Source of the DNA: Tannerellaceae bacterium
GTDB lineage: Bacteria > Bacteroidota > Bacteroidia > Bacteroidales > Tannerellaceae
Assembly: GCA_031280435.1 (NCBI GenBank)
Contig: JAITGS010000014.1
Location: forward strand, 1 to 53,346
DNA: 53,346 nt
Direction: 5' to 3'
Part shown: piece by piece, positions 17,488 to 25,002 of the stretch
Layout: the number at the start of each line of letters is the position of its first letter
Position numbering within the stretch: the first letter of the stretch is position 1
Program-made: the position numbers and the translations under genes
The notes under the pieces: generated by a model
What the model was told of the DNA's origin: nothing
The model's input: only the letters and a program-made list of their open reading frames with translations
Databases searched by the model: none

Positions 17488-18420
17488 CTATTCGCCCATG
17501 GGCGGATGCTCGTCGGGATCAAGATGATGCGGCCCATCCGAGGGATTCTGATCCGGAAAGTTCGGCGCAACCGGAGGAGTATTCTCCGGCTTCTGCTGAT
17601 CGTTAGGATCCGTAGTGCCGGGCGTATTCGGGGTCGTATTGTCCGGAGTTTGAGTGCCCTCATCCTCCTTTTCCTTATCCTTGCGGTGTTTCGCAACGAT
17701 TTTGGCATGACGGTGATAAATGATAGTATAATCATGAATCTGCGCATTAATATGCGAAACCATTCCTTCGAGTGCAGCCTTCACCGCCGGGCTAACTTTC
17801 ACAAGCAGAAGCCCCTCAATAGCCGTGCAGATCACGTCGAACGATTTGTTGGCCTTGTCGGCTTTCTCCTTCAGCGGACCACGTTCCCTCTTGTCCTCCA
17901 GGGCTTCGGAACGAGATAAGTAAAGCACTTCAAACTCATTGTTGATCACCTCGAGCCTGTCGAAAAGATCGTTGAGCCCTAACTCGTCCAAAGCCGGTTG
18001 CTGCGTGTGTACATCTGTCACAAGCTTGCGCACTGCGCTTGTCTGTGCTTTGTAATCAGCTGTGATCGCATGGTCGTATTTGTCAATTTCAAATTTGATC
18101 AGGCGTGCATTGTGTTTTTCGGCCTCAGTAGTCGGATTTTTGTAGGCAAAATTTACCCGTCTCCTAACCTCTACAATAATAGAATCCCGCGAGCTGTCCT
18201 TAACAACCATATCCTCGGTTTCCATAGACTTCAGGCTCTCATTATAAGCCGTATTCAATTCCGTAGCATCCTCTTCGTATTCCGCAACAATGTCGGCTAT
18301 TAAATCCACTTGAGCGGCATCATCCTTGATGAGTTCCGCCGTTTCGTAGTGTAACTGAACCTTCTGTGCTATCGCGAGATTGTGCAAAAGGTCTTTGTGA
18401 CTCTGTATTGTTTGTCCCAT
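17488..18420 (-). CDS. DUF6261-like helical protein with acidic Pro/Asn tail (copy 2)
   Basis: 310 residues from the ATG at 18420; a GTG 33 bases upstream would add 11 residues but looks too close to the likely promoter. The first 240 residues are charged and helical, with the same overall plan as the gene at 7461, although the two differ strongly in sequence; I place both near DUF6261, function unknown. Residues from about 243 form a disordered tail: lysine/glutamate first, then Thr/Pro/Asn/Gly-rich and ending in an acidic, histidine-containing segment. No signal peptide. The stop TAG is 3 bp from a ~120-bp inverted-repeat element. Confidence 0.68.
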   Translation of the reverse strand: MGQTIQSHKDLLHNLAIAQKVQLHYETAELIKDDAAQVDLIADIVAEYEEDATELNTAYNESLKSMETEDMVVKDSSRDSIIVEVRRRVNFAYKNPTTEAEKHNARLIKFEIDKYDHAITADYKAQTSAVRKLVTDVHTQQPALDELGLNDLFDRLEVINNEFEVLYLSRSEALEDKRERGPLKEKADKANKSFDVICTAIEGLLLVKVSPAVKAALEGMVSHINAQIHDYTIIYHRHAKIVAKHRKDKEKEDEGTQTPDNTTPNTPGTTDPNDQQKPENTPPVAPNFPDQNPSDGPHHLDPDEHPPMGE

Positions 18421-18524
18421 AATTATTAATTGTTTTAAATATATCTCTGCCACAAAGGAAATACTATTATTTTAATCATGCAAATGTCCTGCAACATTGG
18501 CCTCCTTTTTATATGAAGCAAGGA

Positions 18525-18630
18525 AATCCGTGGCGGAACGGGCGTTTTTGCCTCCGATTGGCCCCGTTCGGAACCCGGACGAGCCCGTTTTTCTCAAAAT
18601 GTCTCCGTTCGGAACCCGGACGAGCCCAAT
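18525..18630. repeat. relic of the 41-bp repeat (2-3 units)
   Basis: CCGTTCGGAACCCGGACGAG occurs at 18564 and again at 18605, exactly 41 bp apart, with GCCCGTTTTT after the first and a more degenerate unit before it. This is the same unit as the array at 38.4 kb, with ACGAG instead of ACGGG. The rest of the intergenic stretch from 18631 to 19060 is AT-rich with no gene I can support. Confidence 0.8.
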
Positions 18631-19061
18631 CCCATCCCACCGGGCATTATCGCGTGCGGGATTATTTTGTTGAAAAAAAAATTTGGGTGATTATGAGCGG
18701 CCTTGTGATCAATGAGCGGAAAATGGGGCTCAATAAATGGCGGATTGGGTTCGGATAAAAGAAAAATAAGCTAAAACGGCCTCAGCTAATCTTCATCCCA
18801 AAGCCTGGGAATTAAAAATTGTGAAGGATTGCTTTAATTTTTATGAAAAGAAATAATAAACTGTTGATATGCGGATGAAATTTTTGAATGAATGAATGAA
18901 TCGCAAACGATGATCATTCGATTATTTTTGTATTATTAAAACTAAGCGATGACATAGGGTTATATATATTTTTTTTCATACGATTATAGATGTCTTATAC
19001 CTTTCCTTAGTTTGAGAACTGTGTTTAAGTGTACTTATTTTGTTTGCACAAAGAGTGCTGG

Positions 19062-19093
19062 AAACCCTGCCTGTGAAGGTGGGGTTTTTTTTT
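19062..19093 (+). terminator. rho-independent terminator upstream of darA
   Basis: AAACCC-TG-CC, loop TGTGAA, GG-TG-GGGTTT forms a symmetric stem with one 2x2 internal loop, followed by nine T residues. No annotated gene ends nearby on this strand, so it closes either an unannotated short RNA or a leader. Confidence 0.65.
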
Positions 19094-19122
19094 GGAGATA
19101 TTGAGGGAAACTCTTAGCTTTG
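19090..19122 (+). promoter_or_regulatory. darA promoter (-33 and -7 elements)
   Basis: TTTG at 19090-19093 and TAGCTTTG at 19115-19122, spaced 21 bp, fit the Bacteroidota TTTG...TAnnTTTG pattern. The gene starts 90 bp downstream. Confidence 0.55.
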
Positions 19123-19212
19123 TGAGCTCAAATGAAAATGTGTTGAATCTCAGTGGATGCGCTACGATTCCCGATTATAAATGATAGAAAATAAATCCTT
19201 AGAAGACTAATT

Positions 19213-20115
19213 ATGGCTCAAATTGTTGCTTTTCATTATTCTCAGACAGGGCAGGGCCTTGAAATTCTCCGAAACGTATGTTGTCCGTTCTCGGAAGCAG
19301 GTTATGAAGTGGTATATAAACCCATAACGCCTGTTGTTCCGTATCCTTTTCCGTGGACGTCCGAAGCCTTCTTCGATGCCTTTCCCGAATCTCGTCAGGG
19401 CATAGGCTGTGAGGTGATTGTCCCCAGCCTGTCCGATGTGCCCGATCCTGCTATGGTTTTGATTGTATGGCCGGCCTGGTTCCTTTCGCCTGCCATACCT
19501 TTGCATGGATTCTTTCAGAACGAAACCGTGTGCGAATATCTTCGTAATAAAACCGTAGTAACAGTATGCGGATGCCGTAACATGTGGGTTAAAGCCCAGG
19601 AAAAACTGAACGAATACCTGTCCGCTTGCGGGGCCAATCACAGGGGAACGATAATATTGCAGGACAGACATCATAACTTGGTCAGCGTAGTGACCATAAT
19701 CCGATGGCTGATCGGCGGAAAACAGGATGGGACAAGGCTGTTTCCGGACGCGGGTGTGTCCTATAAAGATATAAGGAACTCATCCATATTCGGGTATATT
19801 CTGGTGAAGGAAATATTGACGCCCGAGCGGATTCAGCCGGAGTTAATGAAAGTGGAGGCGATACGTTATAAGCCCAACATTGTGTTCGTCGAAAAAGTAG
19901 GGCACAAAATCTTCGGCCTGTGGTCCAAATGGATTTTGAAGCGAGGCGGTCCCGGCTCGGAACGTCGTAAATTCAGGCTGATTCTGTTTAAATACTACCT
20001 GTTTTCAGTCCTGTTTCTGGTATCTCCCATAGGCTTGCTCGTCTTTTATCTCAGCTATCCTTTGCGGATAAAAGGGATACGTAAAGAGATTCAAAAACGC
20101 TGTTATATGAAATGA
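19213..20115 (+). CDS. darA: DarA-like dialkylresorcinol condensing enzyme
   Basis: 300 residues. The N-terminus IVAFHYSQTGQG is the flavodoxin-like opening of the DarA family. Further conserved segments I recognise are PYPFPWTSEAFFDAFPES (43-60), VWPAWFLSPAIPLHGFF (83-99) and RNMWVKAQEKL near 121-131. A C-terminal hydrophobic hairpin (about 255-285) suggests membrane contact. DarA works with DarB to make 2,5-dialkylresorcinols from two fatty acyl derivatives, which supply the alcohol half of flexirubins. It has its own promoter (19115) and terminator (20143), separate from the following darB operon. Confidence 0.88.
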   Translation: MAQIVAFHYSQTGQGLEILRNVCCPFSEAGYEVVYKPITPVVPYPFPWTSEAFFDAFPESRQGIGCEVIVPSLSDVPDPAMVLIVWPAWFLSPAIPLHGFFQNETVCEYLRNKTVVTVCGCRNMWVKAQEKLNEYLSACGANHRGTIILQDRHHNLVSVVTIIRWLIGGKQDGTRLFPDAGVSYKDIRNSSIFGYILVKEILTPERIQPELMKVEAIRYKPNIVFVEKVGHKIFGLWSKWILKRGGPGSERRKFRLILFKYYLFSVLFLVSPIGLLVFYLSYPLRIKGIRKEIQKRCYMK

Positions 20116-20142
20116 AAGCAGGGTGGGGAACGGCTCTTTACC

Positions 20143-20177
20143 GGCCCGGCGAGCTTCGTCGGGCCTTGCTTTTTATT
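20143..20177 (+). terminator. terminator after darA
   Basis: GGCCCGGCGA-GCT-TCGTCGGGCC forms a 10-bp stem with one wobble pair, followed by TTGCTTTTTATT. Confidence 0.75.
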
Positions 20178-20189
20178 AAGTGAACTTTA

Positions 20190-20197
20190 TATATTTG
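20190..20197 (+). promoter_or_regulatory. putative darB operon promoter (-7 element)
   Basis: TATATTTG, a perfect TAnnTTTG, only 6 bp before the darB ATG, so the leader is very short or absent. Confidence 0.5.
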
Positions 20198-20202
20198 CAA
20201 AC

Positions 20203-21345
20203 ATGAAACAAAAAGTATACGTAACACATATCTCGAAATTCTTACCGAACAGCCCCGTCGACAATGATTGCATGGAGGAGTACCTGGGGCTCATCAACGA
20301 TAAGAAATCAGTTGCCAGGAGCCTGATCCTGAAGAGCAACGGTATCAAACAAAGGTATTATGCCCTTACACGTGAGGGGCAAATCACGCACACTAACGTC
20401 CGGATGGCCTCCCTTGCGGTCAGGGCTCTGTGCGAATCGTCGGGCCTTGCACCGCAGGAGGTTGAGCTGCTTGCAGCCGGAACGGCCTCGCCCGAACAGA
20501 TTATGCCCTCGCACGGAGTGATGGTGCACGGCGAGCTTGGCGGACGTAATACGGAGACGGTGAGCTTTGCCGGATCCTGCTGCACCGGGCTTCAGGCCAT
20601 GAAGTACGGATGGCTGTCGATTGCGAGCGGCGAAAAGCGCAATGCTGTTTGCGTGGCCTCGGAACGGCTTAGCGCCTGGATGCGCAATTCCTACTTCGAG
20701 CAGGAGGCGGAGCTTATCGCCCAGCTCGAAAGGAAGCCTATCCTGGCCTTCGAAAAGGACTTTCTGCGCTGGATGCTCTCCGACGGGGCCGGTGCTGTGC
20801 TGCTCCAGCCCTCGCCGAGGGCCGACGGCCTCTCGCTTGAGGTGGACTGGATTGAGCTGGCCTCCTACGCTCACCTGCGCAAGGCCTGCATGTATGCAGG
20901 GGCCGAACGCACGAACGATGGCGACCTGATCGGCTGGGCTTCCTTCTCGGAGCAGGACTGGCTCACCCGTTCCATCTTTTCGCTCAAGCAGGATGCGCGC
21001 TACCTTGGCGAAAGCATCACGGAGCTGGGGCTGGACTTCCTCAAGGAGGTGGCCGAACGCCGCAACCTGAACGTGAACGGCATCGACTGGTTCCTGCCTC
21101 ACCTCTCGTCTATGTATTTCCGCGACAAGATAATGCAAGCGCTTGCGAAGGGAGGCTTCAGCATCCCGGAGGAGAAGTGGTTCGTGAATCTTCCGAGCGT
21201 GGGCAACGTCGCCTCGGCTTCATTCTTCCTGATGCTGGAGGAACTGTACAGCTCCGGGAGGCTAATGAAAGGCCAGCGGATACTGTGCATGATACCCGAA
21301 AGCGCAAGATTCTCGTACGGATTCTGTCACCTCACGGTTTGCTGA
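20203..21345 (+). CDS. darB: DarB-like ketoacyl synthase III
   Basis: 380 residues with the KAS III fold. The nucleophile lies in SFAGSCCTGLQAMKYG (121-136), most likely Cys127, and the catalytic His in DWFLPHLSSMYF (near 301-304). The N-terminus KVYVTHISKFLPNSPV is characteristic of DarB proteins. DarB condenses acyl thioesters and, with DarA, forms the cyclohexanedione precursor of dialkylresorcinol. First gene of a tight operon with a small conserved gene, a BtrH-like gene and an ABC exporter. Confidence 0.88.
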   Translation: MKQKVYVTHISKFLPNSPVDNDCMEEYLGLINDKKSVARSLILKSNGIKQRYYALTREGQITHTNVRMASLAVRALCESSGLAPQEVELLAAGTASPEQIMPSHGVMVHGELGGRNTETVSFAGSCCTGLQAMKYGWLSIASGEKRNAVCVASERLSAWMRNSYFEQEAELIAQLERKPILAFEKDFLRWMLSDGAGAVLLQPSPRADGLSLEVDWIELASYAHLRKACMYAGAERTNDGDLIGWASFSEQDWLTRSIFSLKQDARYLGESITELGLDFLKEVAERRNLNVNGIDWFLPHLSSMYFRDKIMQALAKGGFSIPEEKWFVNLPSVGNVASASFFLMLEELYSSGRLMKGQRILCMIPESARFSYGFCHLTVC

Positions 21346-21369
21346 CCGATTAGCACTCATTATATATAT

Positions 21370-21777
21370 ATGAAGACAGAAGACGTTCCTCAAGACAATA
21401 AATACCTTGGCTCTACAACGATCCGGGATCTGTATTATGCCGTGGACGACAGCGGGCAGTATGTTCCGGTTGCCAGCACCGGCTGGGAGCCTCAGAACGA
21501 GGCGCTGCGCATCACCTGGGATGCGATAGGCGAGGAGGCGGAAGCGATCAGGCAGGAAGTGCTTGCGGGCCGGAAAAGTCCGCTGGCATATCACATGGAG
21601 ATACATCTGATGACGCCCGCTCTGCTTGCCTCATACACCGGTCTGAACCGTAAGGATATAAAGAGGCACCTGAGTCCGGCTGCCTTTGCCGCGCTGGATG
21701 ACTATGTGCTCGGACGTTATGCCGAAGCCTTCGGCATAGATGTAAACGAGCTTAAGAGCCTTGGTCATGAAGATTAA
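21370..21777 (+). CDS. small conserved protein of the dar operon, function unknown
   Basis: 135 residues, soluble, no signal peptide and no motif I can name. The middle contains ITWDAIGEEAEAIRQEVLAG, and the C-terminal 60 residues (LLASYTGLNRKDIKRHLSPAAFAALDD) look like a small helical domain. It starts 24 bp after darB and overlaps the BtrH-like start, so it belongs to the operon. I recall similarly placed small ORFs in flexirubin clusters, but I cannot assign a reaction. It might help load or select the acyl substrates of DarB. Confidence 0.75.
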   Translation: MKTEDVPQDNKYLGSTTIRDLYYAVDDSGQYVPVASTGWEPQNEALRITWDAIGEEAEAIRQEVLAGRKSPLAYHMEIHLMTPALLASYTGLNRKDIKRHLSPAAFAALDDYVLGRYAEAFGIDVNELKSLGHED

Positions 21778-22780
21778 TTTTGAGCATAGCCTGGCCGCAC
21801 ATTGCGAGAGCGGGGTTACAAGGAGCATGCTGCGGCACTATGGCGTGAAGATCAGCGAGCCGATGGCGCTTGGCATAGGCGCTGGAGTGTTCTTTTCGTA
21901 TATGCCCTTCATAAAGCTGCACGGTATGCCGGTGGTTTCGTTCAGGCCATTGCCCGGCCATATCTTCGCAAGGGTGACGCGGAGGCTGGGAGCAAGGATC
22001 AGCAGCCGACGCTTCCTCAATAAGGATAAGGCAATGCGGGCGCTCGACAGGCTGCTCGAAAAGGGTACTCCGACAGGCGCCATCGTAGGGGTCTTCTATC
22101 TGCCGTACTTCCCCAAAGAATATCGCTTCCATTTCAATGCCCATAACATCTGTATCATAGGCAAGGAGGGCGACGTTTATACCGTCAGCGATCCGGTGTC
22201 GGTTGTTACCAACGAAATCTCGTCGGCCGACCTGAAGCGAGTCCGATTCGCCAAGGGAACATGGCCTCCGATGGGCAAGATGTACTGGGTGAAGCATGTT
22301 AGCTCCACCGAGCCCGACCTGAGGCCTGCCATACTCAGCGGCATACTCCTCAACTGCCGCCGGATGCTCGACATACCCATACCTTTCTTCGGCGTGAAGG
22401 GAATAGCCATGCTGGCCGACAGCATGCGGCAGTGGGAGAGCAAACTGGGAGCGCGCAAGGCTGCCCTCCAGCTCGCCCAGGTCATAAGGATGCTTGAGGA
22501 GATAGGTACGGGAGGCGCCGGCTTCAGATACATGTACGCCGCCTTCCTCCAGGAGGCCGATGCTGTCCTGGGCGGGGAAACCGGGCTCGGCATCTTTGCC
22601 GTTCGGATGACAGCCATAGGCGATGCATGGCGCGACTTTGCCTTCGAGGCCGCAAGGAAGTTCAAGCGGCGCAGCGAGGACGTCTGCTCGTACAACGGCC
22701 TTGCCGACAAGCTCAGCGATATAGCCGGGCTGGAGCGCGCCTTCTTTACCGACCTCAGGGAAGCCGCCGGTAAGCTATGA
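21767..22780 (+). CDS. BtrH/DUF4872-like acyltransferase or peptidase-fold protein
   Basis: 337 residues from the ATG at 21767; an upstream TTG at 21761 is less likely. The N-terminus (HSLAAHCESGVTRSMLRHYGVKISEPMALGIGAG) fits the BtrH N-terminal domain: a Cys-protease-like fold with a candidate Cys near residue 12. FHFNAHNICIIGKEGDVYTVSDP (near 121-143) contains the expected His and Asp. In butirosin synthesis BtrH moves an acyl group from an ACP to an amine. Here a role in joining the aryl polyene acid to the resorcinol is attractive but only inferred from context. It overlaps both neighbours by a few bases. Confidence 0.8.
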   Translation: MKINFEHSLAAHCESGVTRSMLRHYGVKISEPMALGIGAGVFFSYMPFIKLHGMPVVSFRPLPGHIFARVTRRLGARISSRRFLNKDKAMRALDRLLEKGTPTGAIVGVFYLPYFPKEYRFHFNAHNICIIGKEGDVYTVSDPVSVVTNEISSADLKRVRFAKGTWPPMGKMYWVKHVSSTEPDLRPAILSGILLNCRRMLDIPIPFFGVKGIAMLADSMRQWESKLGARKAALQLAQVIRMLEEIGTGGAGFRYMYAAFLQEADAVLGGETGLGIFAVRMTAIGDAWRDFAFEAARKFKRRSEDVCSYNGLADKLSDIAGLERAFFTDLREAAGKL

Positions 22781-23511
22781 CTGTACCTGCCGTCGGCATA
22801 TCCAACCTCTGTAAAACCTATAAGGGCAGCAGCCGGCCTGCGCTCAACAATCTTTCGATCTCGATCGGACAGGGAGAGATATACGGTTTGCTTGGCCCTA
22901 ACGGAGCGGGCAAATCCACGCTCATACATATACTCTGCGGGCTGAGGAGGGCCGATAGCGGCAGCGCTTGCATCTTCGGGCTGCCCGTACCGGAGCGCCT
23001 CGCTGAGGTGAAGCCTCTGATCGGACTGGTTCCTCAGGACGTGGCCCTCTATCCGAGCCTGACCGTGAACGAAAACCTCCGGATCTTCGGCGGCATATAC
23101 GGCATGAGGCGCGGCGAGCTCCGACGGCGGATAGCAGGGCTGCTCGGGCGCTTCGGGCTCGAAGAGCAGGGCGATAAGCCTCTGCATGCATGTTCGGGAG
23201 GGATGAAGCGATGCGTAAACCTGATCGCAGGCATGCTGCACGGGCCTCGGCTGCTCATACTCGACGAGCCTACGGTGGGCATAGACGTGGAGGCGCGCCG
23301 GCTTATACTCGACAACCTCCGAAGCATACGGGCCGAGGGCTGCACCATCATCTATACGTCGCACTACATGGAGGAGGCGCAGGCCCTTTGCACCCGGGTG
23401 GCCTTCGTCAACCACGGCCGTATTATAGCCGAAGGCGCCCCAAGCGAACTGATGCAAAGCAGCGGCGCAGAGAGCTTAGAAGATATTTACCTGTCCGAAC
23501 TGCGCACATGA
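22777..23511 (+). CDS. ABC transporter ATP-binding protein
   Basis: 244 residues. Walker A GPNGAGKST (38-46), Q-loop GLVPQDVAL, signature ACSGGMKR (near 132-139), Walker B LLILDEPTVG and the switch His in TSHYMEEA. It resembles ATPases of the ABC-2/drug-export type. Start and stop overlap the neighbouring genes by 4 bp (ATGA), so it pairs with the next permease. The operon context suggests export of the pigment or its precursor across the inner membrane. Confidence 0.93.
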   Translation: MTVPAVGISNLCKTYKGSSRPALNNLSISIGQGEIYGLLGPNGAGKSTLIHILCGLRRADSGSACIFGLPVPERLAEVKPLIGLVPQDVALYPSLTVNENLRIFGGIYGMRRGELRRRIAGLLGRFGLEEQGDKPLHACSGGMKRCVNLIAGMLHGPRLLILDEPTVGIDVEARRLILDNLRSIRAEGCTIIYTSHYMEEAQALCTRVAFVNHGRIIAEGAPSELMQSSGAESLEDIYLSELRT

Positions 23512-24803
23512 GCCTGCCCGAACCGGCCTCCGGCAAGCGCAGCCGACCCGCATCTACTTTCATCCGCCTCGCATCCCTGCTGCACAAGGACGTGCTGCTG
23601 CTGCTTCGCGACAGGGCTGGCCTTAGCATGATGTTCCTTATGCCCATGCTGCTGGCGTTCATCATGACCTACCTTCAGAACTCTACCTTCAACTCTATCA
23701 ACGAGACCGGCATAGCCGTGGCAGTCCTCAATCTCGATGCCGACAGCCTTGGAGCCACCATTGAGAGGCAGATAGCCGCCGCAGGCCCCTTCGAGCTGCA
23801 CACGGAGCATCAGACGCGGGAGGCCCTCATAGCCGACGTGCAGCGAGGCGCCTTCATGATAGGCATAGTGATACCCGAACAGACTACGGCACGCCTGCGC
23901 CGCACGGTGAGGAGCTACGTAGCGGCTGCATTCGAGGCCGATAGCCTCCCGCCCGTAGAGCCCCCACGCATAGAGGTGTACATCGATCCCGTAAGCAAAC
24001 CCACCTTCCGCAGCGCCGTCACCGGAGCCATCCGAGAGCAGGCCGCCCGCATCGAGAGCGCCTTCATAGCCCGGGCCATAGCGGCCGAGGTGAGCCTCCG
24101 CTTCCCCGTTTCGATCCCGAACATACAGCTTGGCGATAACCTTGTGCTCTTCGACGAGCGCTTTGCCCTCGCCCGAGGCGCATCGGTGCCCAATGCCACG
24201 CAGCACAACATACCGGCATGGAGCATCTTCGCCATCTTCTTCATAGCCATCTCCCTGTCGGGCAATATCATTAAGGAGCGCGACGAGGGGAGCTATGCCC
24301 GCCTGCGAACCATGCCGTTTCCGCAGCCTCTGTACTCGCTCTCGAAGGTTATTGTATACCAAAGCGTTTGCCTGCTTCAGTACGCTTCGATTATCCTTGC
24401 AGGCATGTATATTTTCCCCTTCGTCGGGCTACCGGCCCTTGCCCCGGCTCCTGTTGTTCCTACGCTTCTGATGGGCGCCAGCGCGGCCGCCGCAGCTACG
24501 GGATACGGCATAGGCATAGGCCGCATCGCATCCACGCACCAGCAGGCCGCCATCTTTGCCGCCATATCAACAGTCATAATGGCAGCCATTGGGGGCGTAT
24601 GGATTCCGGTGTTCATCATGCCCGGGCCTATGCGATACCTTAGCGCCCTCTCGCCTCTGAACTGGGGCCTCGAAGGCTTCTACGATCTCTTCCTTCGCGG
24701 CAGCGGGGTGGCCGGCATCCTTCCCGAATGTGCTCTGTCCGTAGCCTTTGGCCTTTTGTGCGCCGCTGTTGCTCCTCGTTTGTTTGGGGAGAAAGACTCT
24801 TGA
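23508..24803 (+). CDS. ABC-2 type transporter permease
   Basis: 431 residues from the ATG at 23508, which overlaps the ATPase stop; the open frame extends further upstream only inside that gene. One N-terminal helix (about 38-58), a large periplasmic region (about 60-240), then five to six C-terminal helices, the ABC2_membrane_3 layout of YhhJ/DrrB-like exporters. SGNIIKERDEGSYARLRTMPF (near 250-270) is the typical coupling region. It ends the plus-strand dar operon, 200 bp from the convergent minus-strand operon. Confidence 0.92.
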   Translation: MSLPEPASGKRSRPASTFIRLASLLHKDVLLLLRDRAGLSMMFLMPMLLAFIMTYLQNSTFNSINETGIAVAVLNLDADSLGATIERQIAAAGPFELHTEHQTREALIADVQRGAFMIGIVIPEQTTARLRRTVRSYVAAAFEADSLPPVEPPRIEVYIDPVSKPTFRSAVTGAIREQAARIESAFIARAIAAEVSLRFPVSIPNIQLGDNLVLFDERFALARGASVPNATQHNIPAWSIFAIFFIAISLSGNIIKERDEGSYARLRTMPFPQPLYSLSKVIVYQSVCLLQYASIILAGMYIFPFVGLPALAPAPVVPTLLMGASAAAAATGYGIGIGRIASTHQQAAIFAAISTVIMAAIGGVWIPVFIMPGPMRYLSALSPLNWGLEGFYDLFLRGSGVAGILPECALSVAFGLLCAAVAPRLFGEKDS

Positions 24804-24819
24804 GGTGATAACATCCGCC

Positions 24820-24976
24820 GATTATGCGATCCGTTTAATGCTCGTTATGCGATCCCTTTAATGGTAATTATGCGATCCCTTTAATGGTAATTAAACGATC
24901 TCTTTAATGGCTACTCTGCGATCGCATAATGGCTACTCTGCGATCGCATAATGCTCATCAGCCGATCCGGCTAATG
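24820..24976. repeat. 23-bp tandem array between convergent operons
   Basis: Seven units spaced 22-23 bp, each built on TGCGATCCCTTTAATGG; later units change to CTGCGATCGCATAATGG. The GATC positions are 24828, 24851, 24874, 24897, 24920, 24942 and 24964. It fills most of the 200-bp gap between the ABC permease and the dehydratase-glycosyltransferase gene. No ORF. Confidence 0.85.
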
Positions 24977-25002
24977 TCTGGTATAGGGTAGGGGGGATAG
25001 CT

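Noticed and set aside
22177..23457. 426-codon minus-strand frame
   Set aside because: Antisense to the BtrH-like and ABC ATPase genes, which have clear motifs.
23190..23507. Upstream extension of the ABC permease frame
   Set aside because: It lies entirely in another frame of the ATPase gene; the ATG at 23508 overlaps the ATPase stop as expected.
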